64,000 nt of DNA from Marinibactrum halimedae (GTDB taxonomy: Bacteria; Pseudomonadota; Gammaproteobacteria; Pseudomonadales; Cellvibrionaceae): positions 124,001-188,000 of the forward strand of contig NZ_JAJQVM010000002.1 of assembly GCF_021234875.1 (NCBI RefSeq). Reading direction: 5' to 3'. A model generated the notes under the pieces. The model did not search any database, was not told the DNA's origin, and saw only the letters and a list, made by a program, of their open reading frames with translations. A program made the position numbers and the translations under genes. Below, in pieces: positions 16,945 to 24,899 of this stretch. The stretch's first letter is position 1; the number at the start of each line of letters is the position of its first letter.

Positions 16945-17738
16945 TAGACGTGCTCCTCTCCCAACAGCTCGGCATCCCGTGCACGCTGCTCCTGAAGCCA
17001 CGCATAACCTTGAGCTTCCAGCTCCAGGGCCAATGACGCATCGCCACTTTTGACAATCTGGCCATCCGCCAATACATGCACAAAATCAGGTTTAATAAAA
17101 TCCAATAAACGTTGGTAGTGGGTAACTACGACAAAACTACGCTTCCCATCCCGTTGACTGTTTACACCTTCAGCAACCACTTGCAAGGCATCGATGTCTA
17201 AACCAGAATCGGATTCATCCAAAATACACAGCTTCGGCTGTAACAAAAGCATTTGCATAATTTCATTACGCTTCTTTTCTCCGCCAGAGAAACCTTCATT
17301 GACTCCGCGTTTTAAAAAGTCAGCCGGTAAATTGACTTGCTTACAGGCTTCACGAGCTTGCTTTAGGAAATCCTTGGAACTTAAAGGTTCTTCACCACGC
17401 GCCTCTCGCTGGGCATCTACGGCCGCTTTCAAAAATTCAAGGTTACTCACACCAGGTATTTCAACCGGGTATTGGAAAGCCAAAAACAATCCTTCGCGTG
17501 CCCGTTCTTCCGGATCTAAGTCCAGTAAATCAGCCTCACCCAACTTGGCACTACCGCTATTGACTTCATAGCCCTCTCGACCAGAAAGCACATACCCTAA
17601 TGTGCTTTTTCCGGCACCATTGGGGCCCATAATGGCATGCACTTCACCTTCATTTACTGTTAGGTTTAGCCCTTTCAAAATGGTCTTCTCTTCAACCGAG
17701 GCGTGAAGGTCCGTTACGGATAACAATGCGTTCGACAT
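16944..17738 (-). CDS. sufC: Fe-S assembly ATPase SufC
   Basis: The ABC-type ATPase of the SufBCD complex; its dimerisation opens the scaffold. The 264-aa protein shows Walker A GPNGAGKST, a Q-loop (LAFQYPVEIPGVSN), the signature FSGGEKKRNEIMQ, Walker B CILDESDSGLD and the switch His in VVTHYQRLL. The start at 17738 (MSNALLSVTDLHA) was chosen over an upstream in-frame ATG that would overlap sufB. It is tightly coupled to sufB (19-base gap) and sufD (1-base overlap). Confidence 0.95.
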   Translation of the reverse strand: MSNALLSVTDLHASVEEKTILKGLNLTVNEGEVHAIMGPNGAGKSTLGYVLSGREGYEVNSGSAKLGEADLLDLDPEERAREGLFLAFQYPVEIPGVSNLEFLKAAVDAQREARGEEPLSSKDFLKQAREACKQVNLPADFLKRGVNEGFSGGEKKRNEIMQMLLLQPKLCILDESDSGLDIDALQVVAEGVNSQRDGKRSFVVVTHYQRLLDFIKPDFVHVLADGQIVKSGDASLALELEAQGYAWLQEQRARDAELLGEEHV

Positions 17739-17757
17739 ATCTTTAAATTCCTCGTAC

Positions 17758-19194
17758 TTATCCCACCGAGCCTTCAAGGCTGATTTCAAGCAGTTTGCCG
17801 GCTTCTACCGCAAACTCCATCGGTAATTCTTTAAAAACTTCTTTACAAAAACCATTCACGATCATAGATACCGCTTTTTCTGCATCCAAGCCACGCTGCT
17901 GGCACAAAAACATTTGATCATCACTGACCTTGGAGGTTGTCGCCTCATGTTCAACAATGGCACTGGGGTTACGGCTTTCCACATAAGGGAAAGTGTGGGC
18001 ACCACACTGATCACCAATCAACAATGAATCACATTGGGTGAAGTTCCGGGCACCTTCAGCACCAGGGTTCATACGCACTAAACCACGGTAACTGTTGTTA
18101 CTACGACCCGCCGAAATGCCCTTGGAAATGATGGTCGACTTAGTATTTTTGCCCAAGTGAATCATCTTTGTGCCAGTGTCGGCTTGCTGTTTACCACGCG
18201 TCAAAGCAACGGAATAAAACTCACCCACACTGTTATCGCCTTTCAATATACAGCTGGGATATTTCCACGTTACAGCAGAGCCTGTTTCTACTTGCGTCCA
18301 ACTGATCTTCGCGTTGGTATGGCAAACACCGCGCTTGGTCACGAAGTTATAAATACCCCCACGGCCTTCTTCATCACCCGGGTACCAATTCTGTACTGTA
18401 GAATATTTGATTTCTGCATCATCTAAGGCCACTAGCTCTACCACTGCTGCGTGCAATTGATTCTCATCACGTTGTGGTGCAGTACAGCCTTCTAAATAAC
18501 TGACGTGACTGCCTTCATCAGCAACGATAAGAGTACGCTCAAACTGACCGGTATTTTGTTCGTTAATACGAAAATACGTGGATAACTCCATCGGGCAACG
18601 CACCCCTTTCGGAATGTAGACAAAAGAGCCATCAGTGAATACAGCACAATTAAGGGCTGCGAAGAAGTTGTCTTTCTGAGGGACGACGCTGCCAAGGTAT
18701 TTTTTCACAAGCTCTGGGTATTTATGGACTGCTTCAGAAATCGGGCAAAAAATAACCCCAGCCTCTTCTAGCTTCTCACGAAAAGTCGTCACCACCGAGA
18801 CAGAATCAAATACTGCATCTACCGCAACACCGGCAAGCATTTGTTGCTCAACCAATGGAATACCGAGCTTTTCATAGGTACGCAGTAATTCAGGATCCAC
18901 TTCATCCAAGCTCTTTGGCTTATCCTTCATACTCTTCGGCGCGGAATAATAGGAAATAGATTGGTAATCAATATAGGGATAATCAACATGAGCCCATTCT
19001 GGCTCTTCCATTTCCTGCCAAAGCCGAAACGCCTTTAAACGCCACTCCAGCATCCATGGCGGTTCATTTTTCATCGCAGAAATACGATGAATTACGTCTT
19101 CATCGAGACCAGGAGGAAAGGTATCGGACTCAATTTCAGACACAAAACCGGCTTCGTACTCACGAGCCAATGCCTTGTCGATTTGTTCGGTCAT
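17758..19194 (-). CDS. sufB: Fe-S assembly scaffold subunit SufB
   Basis: SufB receives sulfur from SufE and carries the nascent cluster. The 478-aa protein has the family length and conserved blocks: [15 protein letters not shown] near residue 45, [39 protein letters not shown], a beta-helix, and the C-terminal [22 protein letters not shown] with the cysteine used at the SufB-SufD interface. It is the first structural gene of the operon, 215 bases after iscR; a second promoter in that gap is possible but none was identified. Confidence 0.95.
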   Translation of the reverse strand: MTEQIDKALAREYEAGFVSEIESDTFPPGLDEDVIHRISAMKNEPPWMLEWRLKAFRLWQEMEEPEWAHVDYPYIDYQSISYYSAPKSMKDKPKSLDEVDPELLRTYEKLGIPLVEQQMLAGVAVDAVFDSVSVVTTFREKLEEAGVIFCPISEAVHKYPELVKKYLGSVVPQKDNFFAALNCAVFTDGSFVYIPKGVRCPMELSTYFRINEQNTGQFERTLIVADEGSHVSYLEGCTAPQRDENQLHAAVVELVALDDAEIKYSTVQNWYPGDEEGRGGIYNFVTKRGVCHTNAKISWTQVETGSAVTWKYPSCILKGDNSVGEFYSVALTRGKQQADTGTKMIHLGKNTKSTIISKGISAGRSNNSYRGLVRMNPGAEGARNFTQCDSLLIGDQCGAHTFPYVESRNPSAIVEHEATTSKVSDDQMFLCQQRGLDAEKAVSMIVNGFCKEVFKELPMEFAVEAGKLLEISLEGSVG

Positions 19195-19409
19195 CTTCTA
19201 GAACTCACTAATCACAGATTCTGGGTTGATCTCGAACACTCTTTCGGTGTTTTCTGCACTTGTTATCACATGCCGACTGACATGCACCAAGACAGCGTTG
19301 ATCATAAAAGGCGCGCCAGTGTAGCGACGCCTGGGCATTTCGCAAAGGGGTAATCGAAAGTCATTTACTGATACATAACAGGACCTCTGTGAATCTCAGT
19401 AATTACTCG

Positions 19410-19886
19410 TCAATTAATAACTGCTAACACCTGCTCGTGCTGAGCACGTTCTTGAGCATCTTGTCGATCTGCCACCGCTTTTATATCGTTTCTCTCAACT
19501 AAGTCTGCCAAGCTAATACCGCTGAGGAATTGATGTATCTGCTCACTCAAGTCACTCCAAAGGTGGTGAGTTAAGCAAACATCGCCCTTGTGGCAATTTC
19601 CCGCCCCATGGCAATTGGTGGCATCTATCGTTTCATTAACCGCATCAATGATTTCAGCAATGAAAATCGACTCTGACTCACGACTCAATTTATAGCCCCC
19701 CCCTGGCCCACGCACACTGGAAACCAACTCGTGTTTACGCAACTTGGCAAATAATTGTTCAAGATAGGACAGAGAAATTTCTTGGCGCTTAGAAATATCC
19801 GCCAAACTTGTGGGCCCTTGATGGCTATGCAAAGCTAAATCCAACATTGCTGTAACCGCATACCGGCCTTTTGTGGTAAGACGCAT
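19410..19886 (-). CDS. iscR: Fe-S cluster-responsive Rrf2 regulator IscR
   Basis: IscR binds a 2Fe-2S cluster and represses its own operon when clusters are plentiful. The 158-aa protein starts [20 protein letters not shown], has the Rrf2 winged helix with [18 protein letters not shown] and [10 protein letters not shown], and the ligand set C-x5-C-x5-C-x2-H in [18 protein letters not shown], the same spacing as E. coli C92/C98/C104/H107. AGGA lies 7 bases before the ATG at 19886, deciding the start over a longer frame. Two IscR-type sites lie 56-105 bases upstream. Confidence 0.92.
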   Translation of the reverse strand: MRLTTKGRYAVTAMLDLALHSHQGPTSLADISKRQEISLSYLEQLFAKLRKHELVSSVRGPGGGYKLSRESESIFIAEIIDAVNETIDATNCHGAGNCHKGDVCLTHHLWSDLSEQIHQFLSGISLADLVERNDIKAVADRQDAQERAQHEQVLAVIN

Positions 19887-19941
19887 AAGGCAGTCCTCAT
19901 CAATTGATCGAAGGCACATCAGTTGGCCTCAGGACACGCCC

Positions 19942-19966
19942 AAAACCAAGTAAATCAGTCAGGTAT
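19942..19966 (-). promoter_or_regulatory. Candidate IscR type 1 site (proximal)
   Basis: On the plus strand the 25 bases end in CAGTCAGGTAT and match the E. coli type 1 consensus as I remember it at about 20 of 25 positions. The half away from the gene is near perfect and the gene-proximal half is weak. It directly abuts the second site. Confidence 0.6.
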
Positions 19967-19991
19967 ATATCCGACTATTTTACTCAGATAT
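19967..19991 (-). promoter_or_regulatory. Candidate IscR type 1 site (distal)
   Basis: On the minus strand the site reads ATATCTGAGTAAAATAGTCG and then GATAT; it matches about 22 of 25 positions of the type 1 consensus. It follows the proximal site without a gap, like the paired sites in the E. coli iscR promoter. Cluster-loaded IscR would be expected to repress the operon here. Confidence 0.7.
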
Positions 19992-20659
19992 TATCAAACC
20001 GCAAGTGAAGTCACGCTGTTCAAGAGAGATAAAGAAGAAGGTTGCGAAAAATCTCCCTGTACAAGAAATGTACGACTCAAACAGCAAGATTATTTAAAAT
20101 ATACACCCGTTAGTCGCCCACACTGTTAATAAACACTATTCATAAGCAGAAGTGTTAATCACTTGTACAAGTTTTTACAAATTGAGGGATGAAAGTGAAG
20201 TAAGTGTACGCTATTATTGCTCGTCCTGATTTGGTACTACAATAATTCTATATATTGGCTTAGCACGTACTTCAAGGCAGTTATTATCGAAGCAACTTGC
20301 CCCCACGCTGCAAAAGCACCTTTTTATTTCGGCTGATTTGGCCACACTTCAAACTTAGTAATGTATGTCTGTCACAACTCATATCATTCACCCGAACTGA
20401 TATGCCTTGCTTGTGTCAACACAACGCAGAAAGCGCTTTGCATTGGTGTTTTTTAATCCTACTGATGAATAGGCTACATTTGTTATGAGCGCTCGCTCAC
20501 CAAATCAATAGGCTCAAGTAAGTACCACTTGGCTAATCCAAACAAAAAACGGAAACACCGGATTTTTCGGCGCAGCTTTCTGTGCCAACACCAAGAAAAA
20601 TCGACTCGTCGATGTGAGTAATGACAGAAGCGAAATAATGAAAGACGAAACGAACGACG
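19992..20659. other. Long gene-free stretch upstream of iscR
   Basis: Apart from the promoter-proximal IscR sites next to it, about 670 bases show no supported coding frame, repeat or strong hairpin. Short frames exist but lack ribosome-binding sites and family features. Confidence 0.4.
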
Positions 20660-21157
20660 ATGCTAAGTGTGGGAAGTAGTAAACGGATGATGGGTGTGAA
20701 TAAACCAATGATGATTAGCACATTATCAGAGGCCGAGCGTCAACGCTCAATTGCCATTTACCAAGCGATACAACGCAAACATAACGCGGTAACCATTACG
20801 GCTGGCAGTATTGTTGGGGCCGTATTATCAGGTGCCTTACTTGCCTGGATAATGGTGAAAGCTCCATCCAACGCAGCGTTGGCCATGATTGTTACACCAG
20901 GTTTTATTATTGGCGGGATGTCTCGCTTAACCTGTGGTGCATTTTGCAACAAATTATGTTTAATTCCCGCCGTGTTTGGTATGGCGCTGATAACCTCTGT
21001 CGTGTTTTTACTGGGTGGCTCAATCGCTATGTATTTACTGGCCATTCCCAATGCGGTGATTGCAGCGTCTGTTACCAAAAAGCGTTTATCAACGGAAGAA
21101 CGTCTTGCCATTTACCGAGTCAAACAGGGGTTAATCGACCGCCAGTCCACGCCATAA
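20660..21157 (+). CDS. Integral membrane protein of unknown function
   Basis: The 165-aa protein has a polar N-terminus (LSEAERQRSIAIYQAIQRKH), three or four hydrophobic segments (about residues 50-66, 75-92, 101-118, 122-136) and a charged C-terminal tail repeating the E-x-L-A-I-Y-R theme (TEERLAIYRVKQGL). Four cysteines cluster around residues 93-101 (TCGAFCNKLC). No family is recognised. The start is uncertain: ATGs at 20660, 20687, 20690, 20708 and 20711 are in frame and none has a good ribosome-binding site; 20708 would begin just before the conserved-looking part. Confidence 0.55.
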   Translation: MLSVGSSKRMMGVNKPMMISTLSEAERQRSIAIYQAIQRKHNAVTITAGSIVGAVLSGALLAWIMVKAPSNAALAMIVTPGFIIGGMSRLTCGAFCNKLCLIPAVFGMALITSVVFLLGGSIAMYLLAIPNAVIAASVTKKRLSTEERLAIYRVKQGLIDRQSTP

Positions 21158-21292
21158 ACTGCGACTTAAAATACAGGAATAATTGCGTCTAAAAATAAAT
21201 AGAAAGGCGCATAATTAACCACAGAGCAATTTCCTCACCCTACTTTTCATCGCCTTCTATTGGATAGCTAAAACTTTATTTTACTAATACTT

Positions 21293-21907
21293 TTACAAAC
21301 GCTTTAGTAACGCCAAAGTATTCACCATCGGCAGCTCTTCAAATAGTCCCGAAGCTAATGCTTGCTGATAGATATGATAGGGTGCCTGCCCACCTTCGGC
21401 TGGGTCAGGAAAAATATCATGAATTGCCAATATTCCTCCTTGCATAATGTGTCCAACCCAAGAGCGATAGTCAGTTTGTGCCGCTTCTTCACTGTGTCCA
21501 CCATCAATGAACACCATGGATAAGGGCGTTGACCAATACTTTGCTGCCATCGCTGACGAGGCAACAATAGGCACTACAGTATCATTCAATTGGGCCACGT
21601 CCATGGTTGAGCGAAAAACACGAAAGCTGTCCATTTTCGCAATCGCTTCGTCATACAGTTCCGGATCGTGATATTCCTCGCCTAATTGATGCTCTTCAGA
21701 GCCACGATGGTGATCAACGGCGTACAACAACCCACCGGCTTTTTGACATGCCACCCCCAAGTACACAGAAGATTTTCCACAGTAACTACCCACTTCAAGA
21801 CAGGGGCCAAGAGGTGCACAGTCCAGTGCCATTGCATAGAGTGCAGCACCTTCATCATCGGATAAAAACCCTTTTACCGTATGGATATCAATCGGTAACT
21901 CCATCAT
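21293..21907 (-). CDS. SAM-dependent methyltransferase, class I
   Basis: The 204-aa protein has a class I methyltransferase core: motif I GPCLEVGSYCGKSSVYLG near residue 38 binds SAM, followed by LLYAVDHHRGSEEHQ with the acidic residue at the end of strand 2, and SMVFIDGGHSEEAAQTDYRSW, a motif shared with Methyltransf_24-type enzymes acting on small molecules, sugars or rhamnosyl groups. The start at 21907 is supported by AAGG 5 bases upstream; a much longer frame reaches 22027 without one. The gene diverges from an acyltransferase. The substrate is unknown. Confidence 0.8.
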   Translation of the reverse strand: MMELPIDIHTVKGFLSDDEGAALYAMALDCAPLGPCLEVGSYCGKSSVYLGVACQKAGGLLYAVDHHRGSEEHQLGEEYHDPELYDEAIAKMDSFRVFRSTMDVAQLNDTVVPIVASSAMAAKYWSTPLSMVFIDGGHSEEAAQTDYRSWVGHIMQGGILAIHDIFPDPAEGGQAPYHIYQQALASGLFEELPMVNTLALLKRL

Positions 21908-22089
21908 TTTCGCCTTTCTCATTTCGCTAAACTGTCTATTTATATCAGCGCTTTGCCAAATACAACCTTTATGCACCAGCCACCAACAATAACAGGTTAT
22001 CTGACCTAATCTGTTCGTATTGCGCATGAGAAAACATTACATCAAAAGAGACCTCTTAGGCATAATATGCCTCTTTTTGTATAAATGTT

Positions 22090-22824
22090 GTGAATCAAAC
22101 TATGCGCAAAGACCCAAAGCCCTACTGGCTGAAACGCTGGCTCAATCACATTAATCGTTGGTACGTTAACCGCTTTGTGCGACCTCACTGTGATTATTTA
22201 GGCAGAGACCCTCTCATCATGCACCCGCGCCACATCGAAATTCATGGGGCAAACATTCACATTGGTGACTTTATCCATATGATCGGAGCCTCTGATCGAA
22301 AATTGCGTTTAACTACTTGGGGGGGGAAACAGGGACAAGGCACCATCAATATTGGACACTATTGTTTACTCTCACCAGGGTGCCAAATTACCGCGCATCA
22401 AAAAATTGAGATTGGAGATAACTGCATGTTGGCTGCCGATGTGTACATTGCCGATAGTGATTGGCACGGCATCTACAATCGACTACGACCCTTTCGATGC
22501 ACCGCCACAATCACATTACACAATAATGTTTGGGTCGGCCACGGAGCAAAAATATTAAAGGGCGTTACCATCGGTGAAAACGCGATCATTGCAGCAGGAG
22601 CTATTGTCACAAAAGACGTGAAAGCCAATACCATTGTCGCAGGTAACCCTGCAAGAGTAATAAAAAGTATTAATCCAAACCGAAAAATGCTCAAACGCGA
22701 GTTATTGTTTCAAGATCCAGAGCATTATCTCAACAATATGGATTTATTAGATCAATATTTACTCTCAGAAAACACTTTTCTAAATTGGTGTCGAAGCCAA
22801 ATCGCACCCAGCACCAATGATTAA
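22090..22824 (+). CDS. Hexapeptide-repeat acyltransferase
   Basis: The 244-aa protein forms a left-handed beta-helix of I/V-G-x-x-x-x repeats (IHGANIHIGDFIHMIG, INIGHYCLLSPGCQI, IEIGDNCMLAADVYI), with DSDWHG supplying a likely catalytic His, then VWVGHGAKILKGVTIGENAI and the C-terminal GNPARVIK. This is the maltose/galactoside O-acetyltransferase group, usually acetyl-CoA dependent and active on sugars or surface polysaccharide. The start is either GTG 22090 or ATG 22102. The divergent neighbour is a methyltransferase, so both could decorate the same glycan; that is inference. Confidence 0.82.
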   Translation: MNQTMRKDPKPYWLKRWLNHINRWYVNRFVRPHCDYLGRDPLIMHPRHIEIHGANIHIGDFIHMIGASDRKLRLTTWGGKQGQGTINIGHYCLLSPGCQITAHQKIEIGDNCMLAADVYIADSDWHGIYNRLRPFRCTATITLHNNVWVGHGAKILKGVTIGENAIIAAGAIVTKDVKANTIVAGNPARVIKSINPNRKMLKRELLFQDPEHYLNNMDLLDQYLLSENTFLNWCRSQIAPSTND

Positions 22825-23378
22825 TGAGAAGTTTTCAAGAGACTCTTTTAACTTACAAGCAAGTATTTCTAAGATAGTAGTCTAACGTTAACCAGGAATG
22901 TATTGACATGGCGACACAAGAATAGAGCGTGTTTCGGCCTACAAGGATTCTTCGGTATGCATTGTCACGTAAGCTCAATCACTTGCTTGAATGCTCGAAC
23001 AACTCAAGATATGAAAACAACTCATAAGAATCGCTCTCCATTATAAAAAAACATATTAATTTAACTTTTTGATATAGAAAGCCCTCTTTGCTAATTCGGC
23101 AAAGACACAACGCAGGGCTATTCTGGCCAGTATGCTCAACAGATGGATTTATTTTTTGTTAATTCTCGTTTAGCGATGTTTTGCACTTCTTTTTAAGCCA
23201 TAATGCAATATTGAACGACACAAAAGCTTAAATTATTAAAGCAATGAAATTGATTAAGTCTCTTTTCAACTTGTATTCGTTTCATTCCAATAACGTTCAG
23301 TAAAAACACAACTACGATAACGATCTTAAGAATCGTTACATTGGTCTTCACGGTGCACTAACAGAGATACTATTTTCA
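22825..23378. other. Gene-free stretch with one nested inverted repeat
   Basis: About 550 AT-rich bases without a supported gene. The one clear structure is at 23080-23119 (listed separately). Confidence 0.4.
23080..23119. other. Nested inverted repeat
   Basis: The outer arms are AGCCCT (23080-23085) and AGGGCT (23114-23119). Immediately inside lie CTTTGC (23086-23091) and GCAAAG (23099-23104), closing a 7-nt loop. As RNA this would be a two-part stem with a 9-nt bulge. There is no T run on either side, so it is not a typical terminator. Confidence 0.4.
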
Positions 23379-23978
23379 ATGTTAGAAATTCATAACTTAT
23401 ACGGGGTCATTTTAGCCTCGGGCAGCTCAACTCGATTGGGTTGGCCAAAACAACAACTTCTTTATCAGGGAAAGTCACTCATTGAGCACGGCATTGACCA
23501 ACTACAGCCCTGCTTATCTACGCCCATTCGCTTAGTACTTCCGCCACAGTTTTGCCAGGAAGGTGCTTACCCACCTGACATCGTGGTGGTTCCCAATGAG
23601 CAACACCAACGGGGAATGTCTACATCTATCCATGCCGGCATCAATGCGATCCCCCCCAATGCAACCGGTGTAATGCTGTGTTTATGTGATCAGCCCTTAA
23701 TTACCAGTGCCGACTATGCCAACTTAATTACTCATTGGTCCGAAAATGTATCGGCTATCGTTGCCAGCTACTACTCTGGGACACTCGGCGCACCAGCTAT
23801 CTTTCCAGCTCGGTATTTTTCTCGATTGTGTTCCTTAAATGGAGATCGTGGTGCAAGAGCATTACTGGAGAATAACCCAGATGTATTATCTGTTCCGATA
23901 CCTGCAGCGGCAGTGGATATTGACACCATTGAAGATGTTACCTCAACGCCTGGCGTAAGTGTTCCTCCGATACATTAA
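23379..23978 (+). CDS. Molybdenum cofactor nucleotidyltransferase (MocA-like)
   Basis: MocA-type enzymes attach CMP (MobA: GMP) to molybdopterin to form the dinucleotide cofactor of xanthine-oxidase-family hydroxylases. The 199-aa protein has the nucleotide-binding signature GVILASGSSTRLGWPKQQL, a central LCLCDQPLIT, GTLGAPAIFP and the C-terminal NGDRGARALLE and AVDIDTIED. The gene lies 460 bases before a Mo hydroxylase pair, which fits cofactor supply for that enzyme. Confidence 0.85.
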   Translation: MLEIHNLYGVILASGSSTRLGWPKQQLLYQGKSLIEHGIDQLQPCLSTPIRLVLPPQFCQEGAYPPDIVVVPNEQHQRGMSTSIHAGINAIPPNATGVMLCLCDQPLITSADYANLITHWSENVSAIVASYYSGTLGAPAIFPARYFSRLCSLNGDRGARALLENNPDVLSVPIPAAAVDIDTIEDVTSTPGVSVPPIH

Positions 23979-24041
23979 CTCCGCCATAAACACACCAAGC
24001 AGCCTACTAAATCCATTCACTTGATTCTTTAATTTCTTCAT

Positions 24042-24085
24042 AACCCGGTTGATTAATATTGAGCAACCGGGTGATTAATATTCAT
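24042..24085 (+). terminator. Stem-loop made from a 22-bp direct repeat, after the mocA-like gene
   Basis: ACCCGGTTG (24043-24051) and CAACCGGGT (24064-24072) form a perfect 9-bp stem with a 12-nt loop, 64 bases past the mocA-like stop. The same segment is also a near-direct repeat: GATTAATATT follows both arms. The tail is AT-rich rather than a T run, so termination is likely but not certain. Confidence 0.5.
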
Positions 24086-24438
24086 TAAATCATACTTAAT
24101 TTTTATTTAGCGAATGATGTCATATTCTCTAAATGCTTTCCCTACTGCTCCTGCTCACTCATTAGTTATTGCTATACTTAAGTTCGAATTTTTAATGACC
24201 TAACCATCGATCGCCTGTGAAAGCCTATCTTAAATCGATGACTATTTTAAATGATGCTTTTTTGAATAAATTTTTATTTCTGCATTACACATTAACTTTT
24301 TATTTTATCGCAACCATCTTCATGACCAACAGCACGCTCCACTGCCGTGTTCCGATATCAATACTTAAAAACGTTTACAAAAAATAATCGTGATTACGAT
24401 GTTGCGCTCATTGCCAACTGAAATTAGGAGGAGAAAAG

Positions 24439-24897
24439 ATGACCGAGTTTACGCTCAACGGAAAAACCATCCAATACGATGGCGATCCAACCATGCCATT
24501 ATTATGGTATGTACGTGACCTCGCCGAATTAACCGGTAGCAAATTTGGATGCGGTATTGCCATGTGTGGTGCTTGTACCATGCATGTCAACGGCCAAGCG
24601 ACGCGCTCTTGCTCCTTACCGATGTCGGCATTGGACGGAGCCACAGTGGTGACGATTGAAGGCCTGTCTACGGCTGCCGGTGAAGCAGTAAAAGAAGCCT
24701 GGCAAGAACATGACGTAGTGCAATGCGGGTACTGCCAATCTGGACAAGTCATGCAAGCTGCTGCTTTATTGGCGACCAACGCCATGCCAACAGACGAGGA
24801 TATTGATGTGGCAATGCAAGGCAATGTCTGTCGTTGCGCCACTTATCATCGTATTCGCACTGCTATTCATGCTGCTGCCAAAAAACTGGAGGCTTGA
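24439..24897 (+). CDS. iorA: Isoquinoline 1-oxidoreductase-like alpha subunit (2Fe-2S)
   Basis: The small electron-transfer subunit of a molybdenum hydroxylase. The 152-aa protein has an N-terminal plant-type 2Fe-2S domain (CGIAMCGACTMHVNGQ plus a cysteine at RSC) and a C-terminal helical 2Fe-2S domain (QCGYCQSGQVM and NVCRCATYHRI). GGAGG lies 10 bases before the ATG. It is followed after 2 bases by the large subunit. There is no separate FAD subunit, which fits the two-subunit IorAB type that passes electrons to an outside acceptor such as a cytochrome. Confidence 0.9.
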   Translation: MTEFTLNGKTIQYDGDPTMPLLWYVRDLAELTGSKFGCGIAMCGACTMHVNGQATRSCSLPMSALDGATVVTIEGLSTAAGEAVKEAWQEHDVVQCGYCQSGQVMQAAALLATNAMPTDEDIDVAMQGNVCRCATYHRIRTAIHAAAKKLEA

Positions 24898-24899
24898 TA

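Noticed and set aside
24834-24899. Upstream extension of iorB
   Set aside because: It would overlap iorA by 64 bases and place cysteine-rich residues before the Tat signal; the ATG at 24900 has a good ribosome-binding site.
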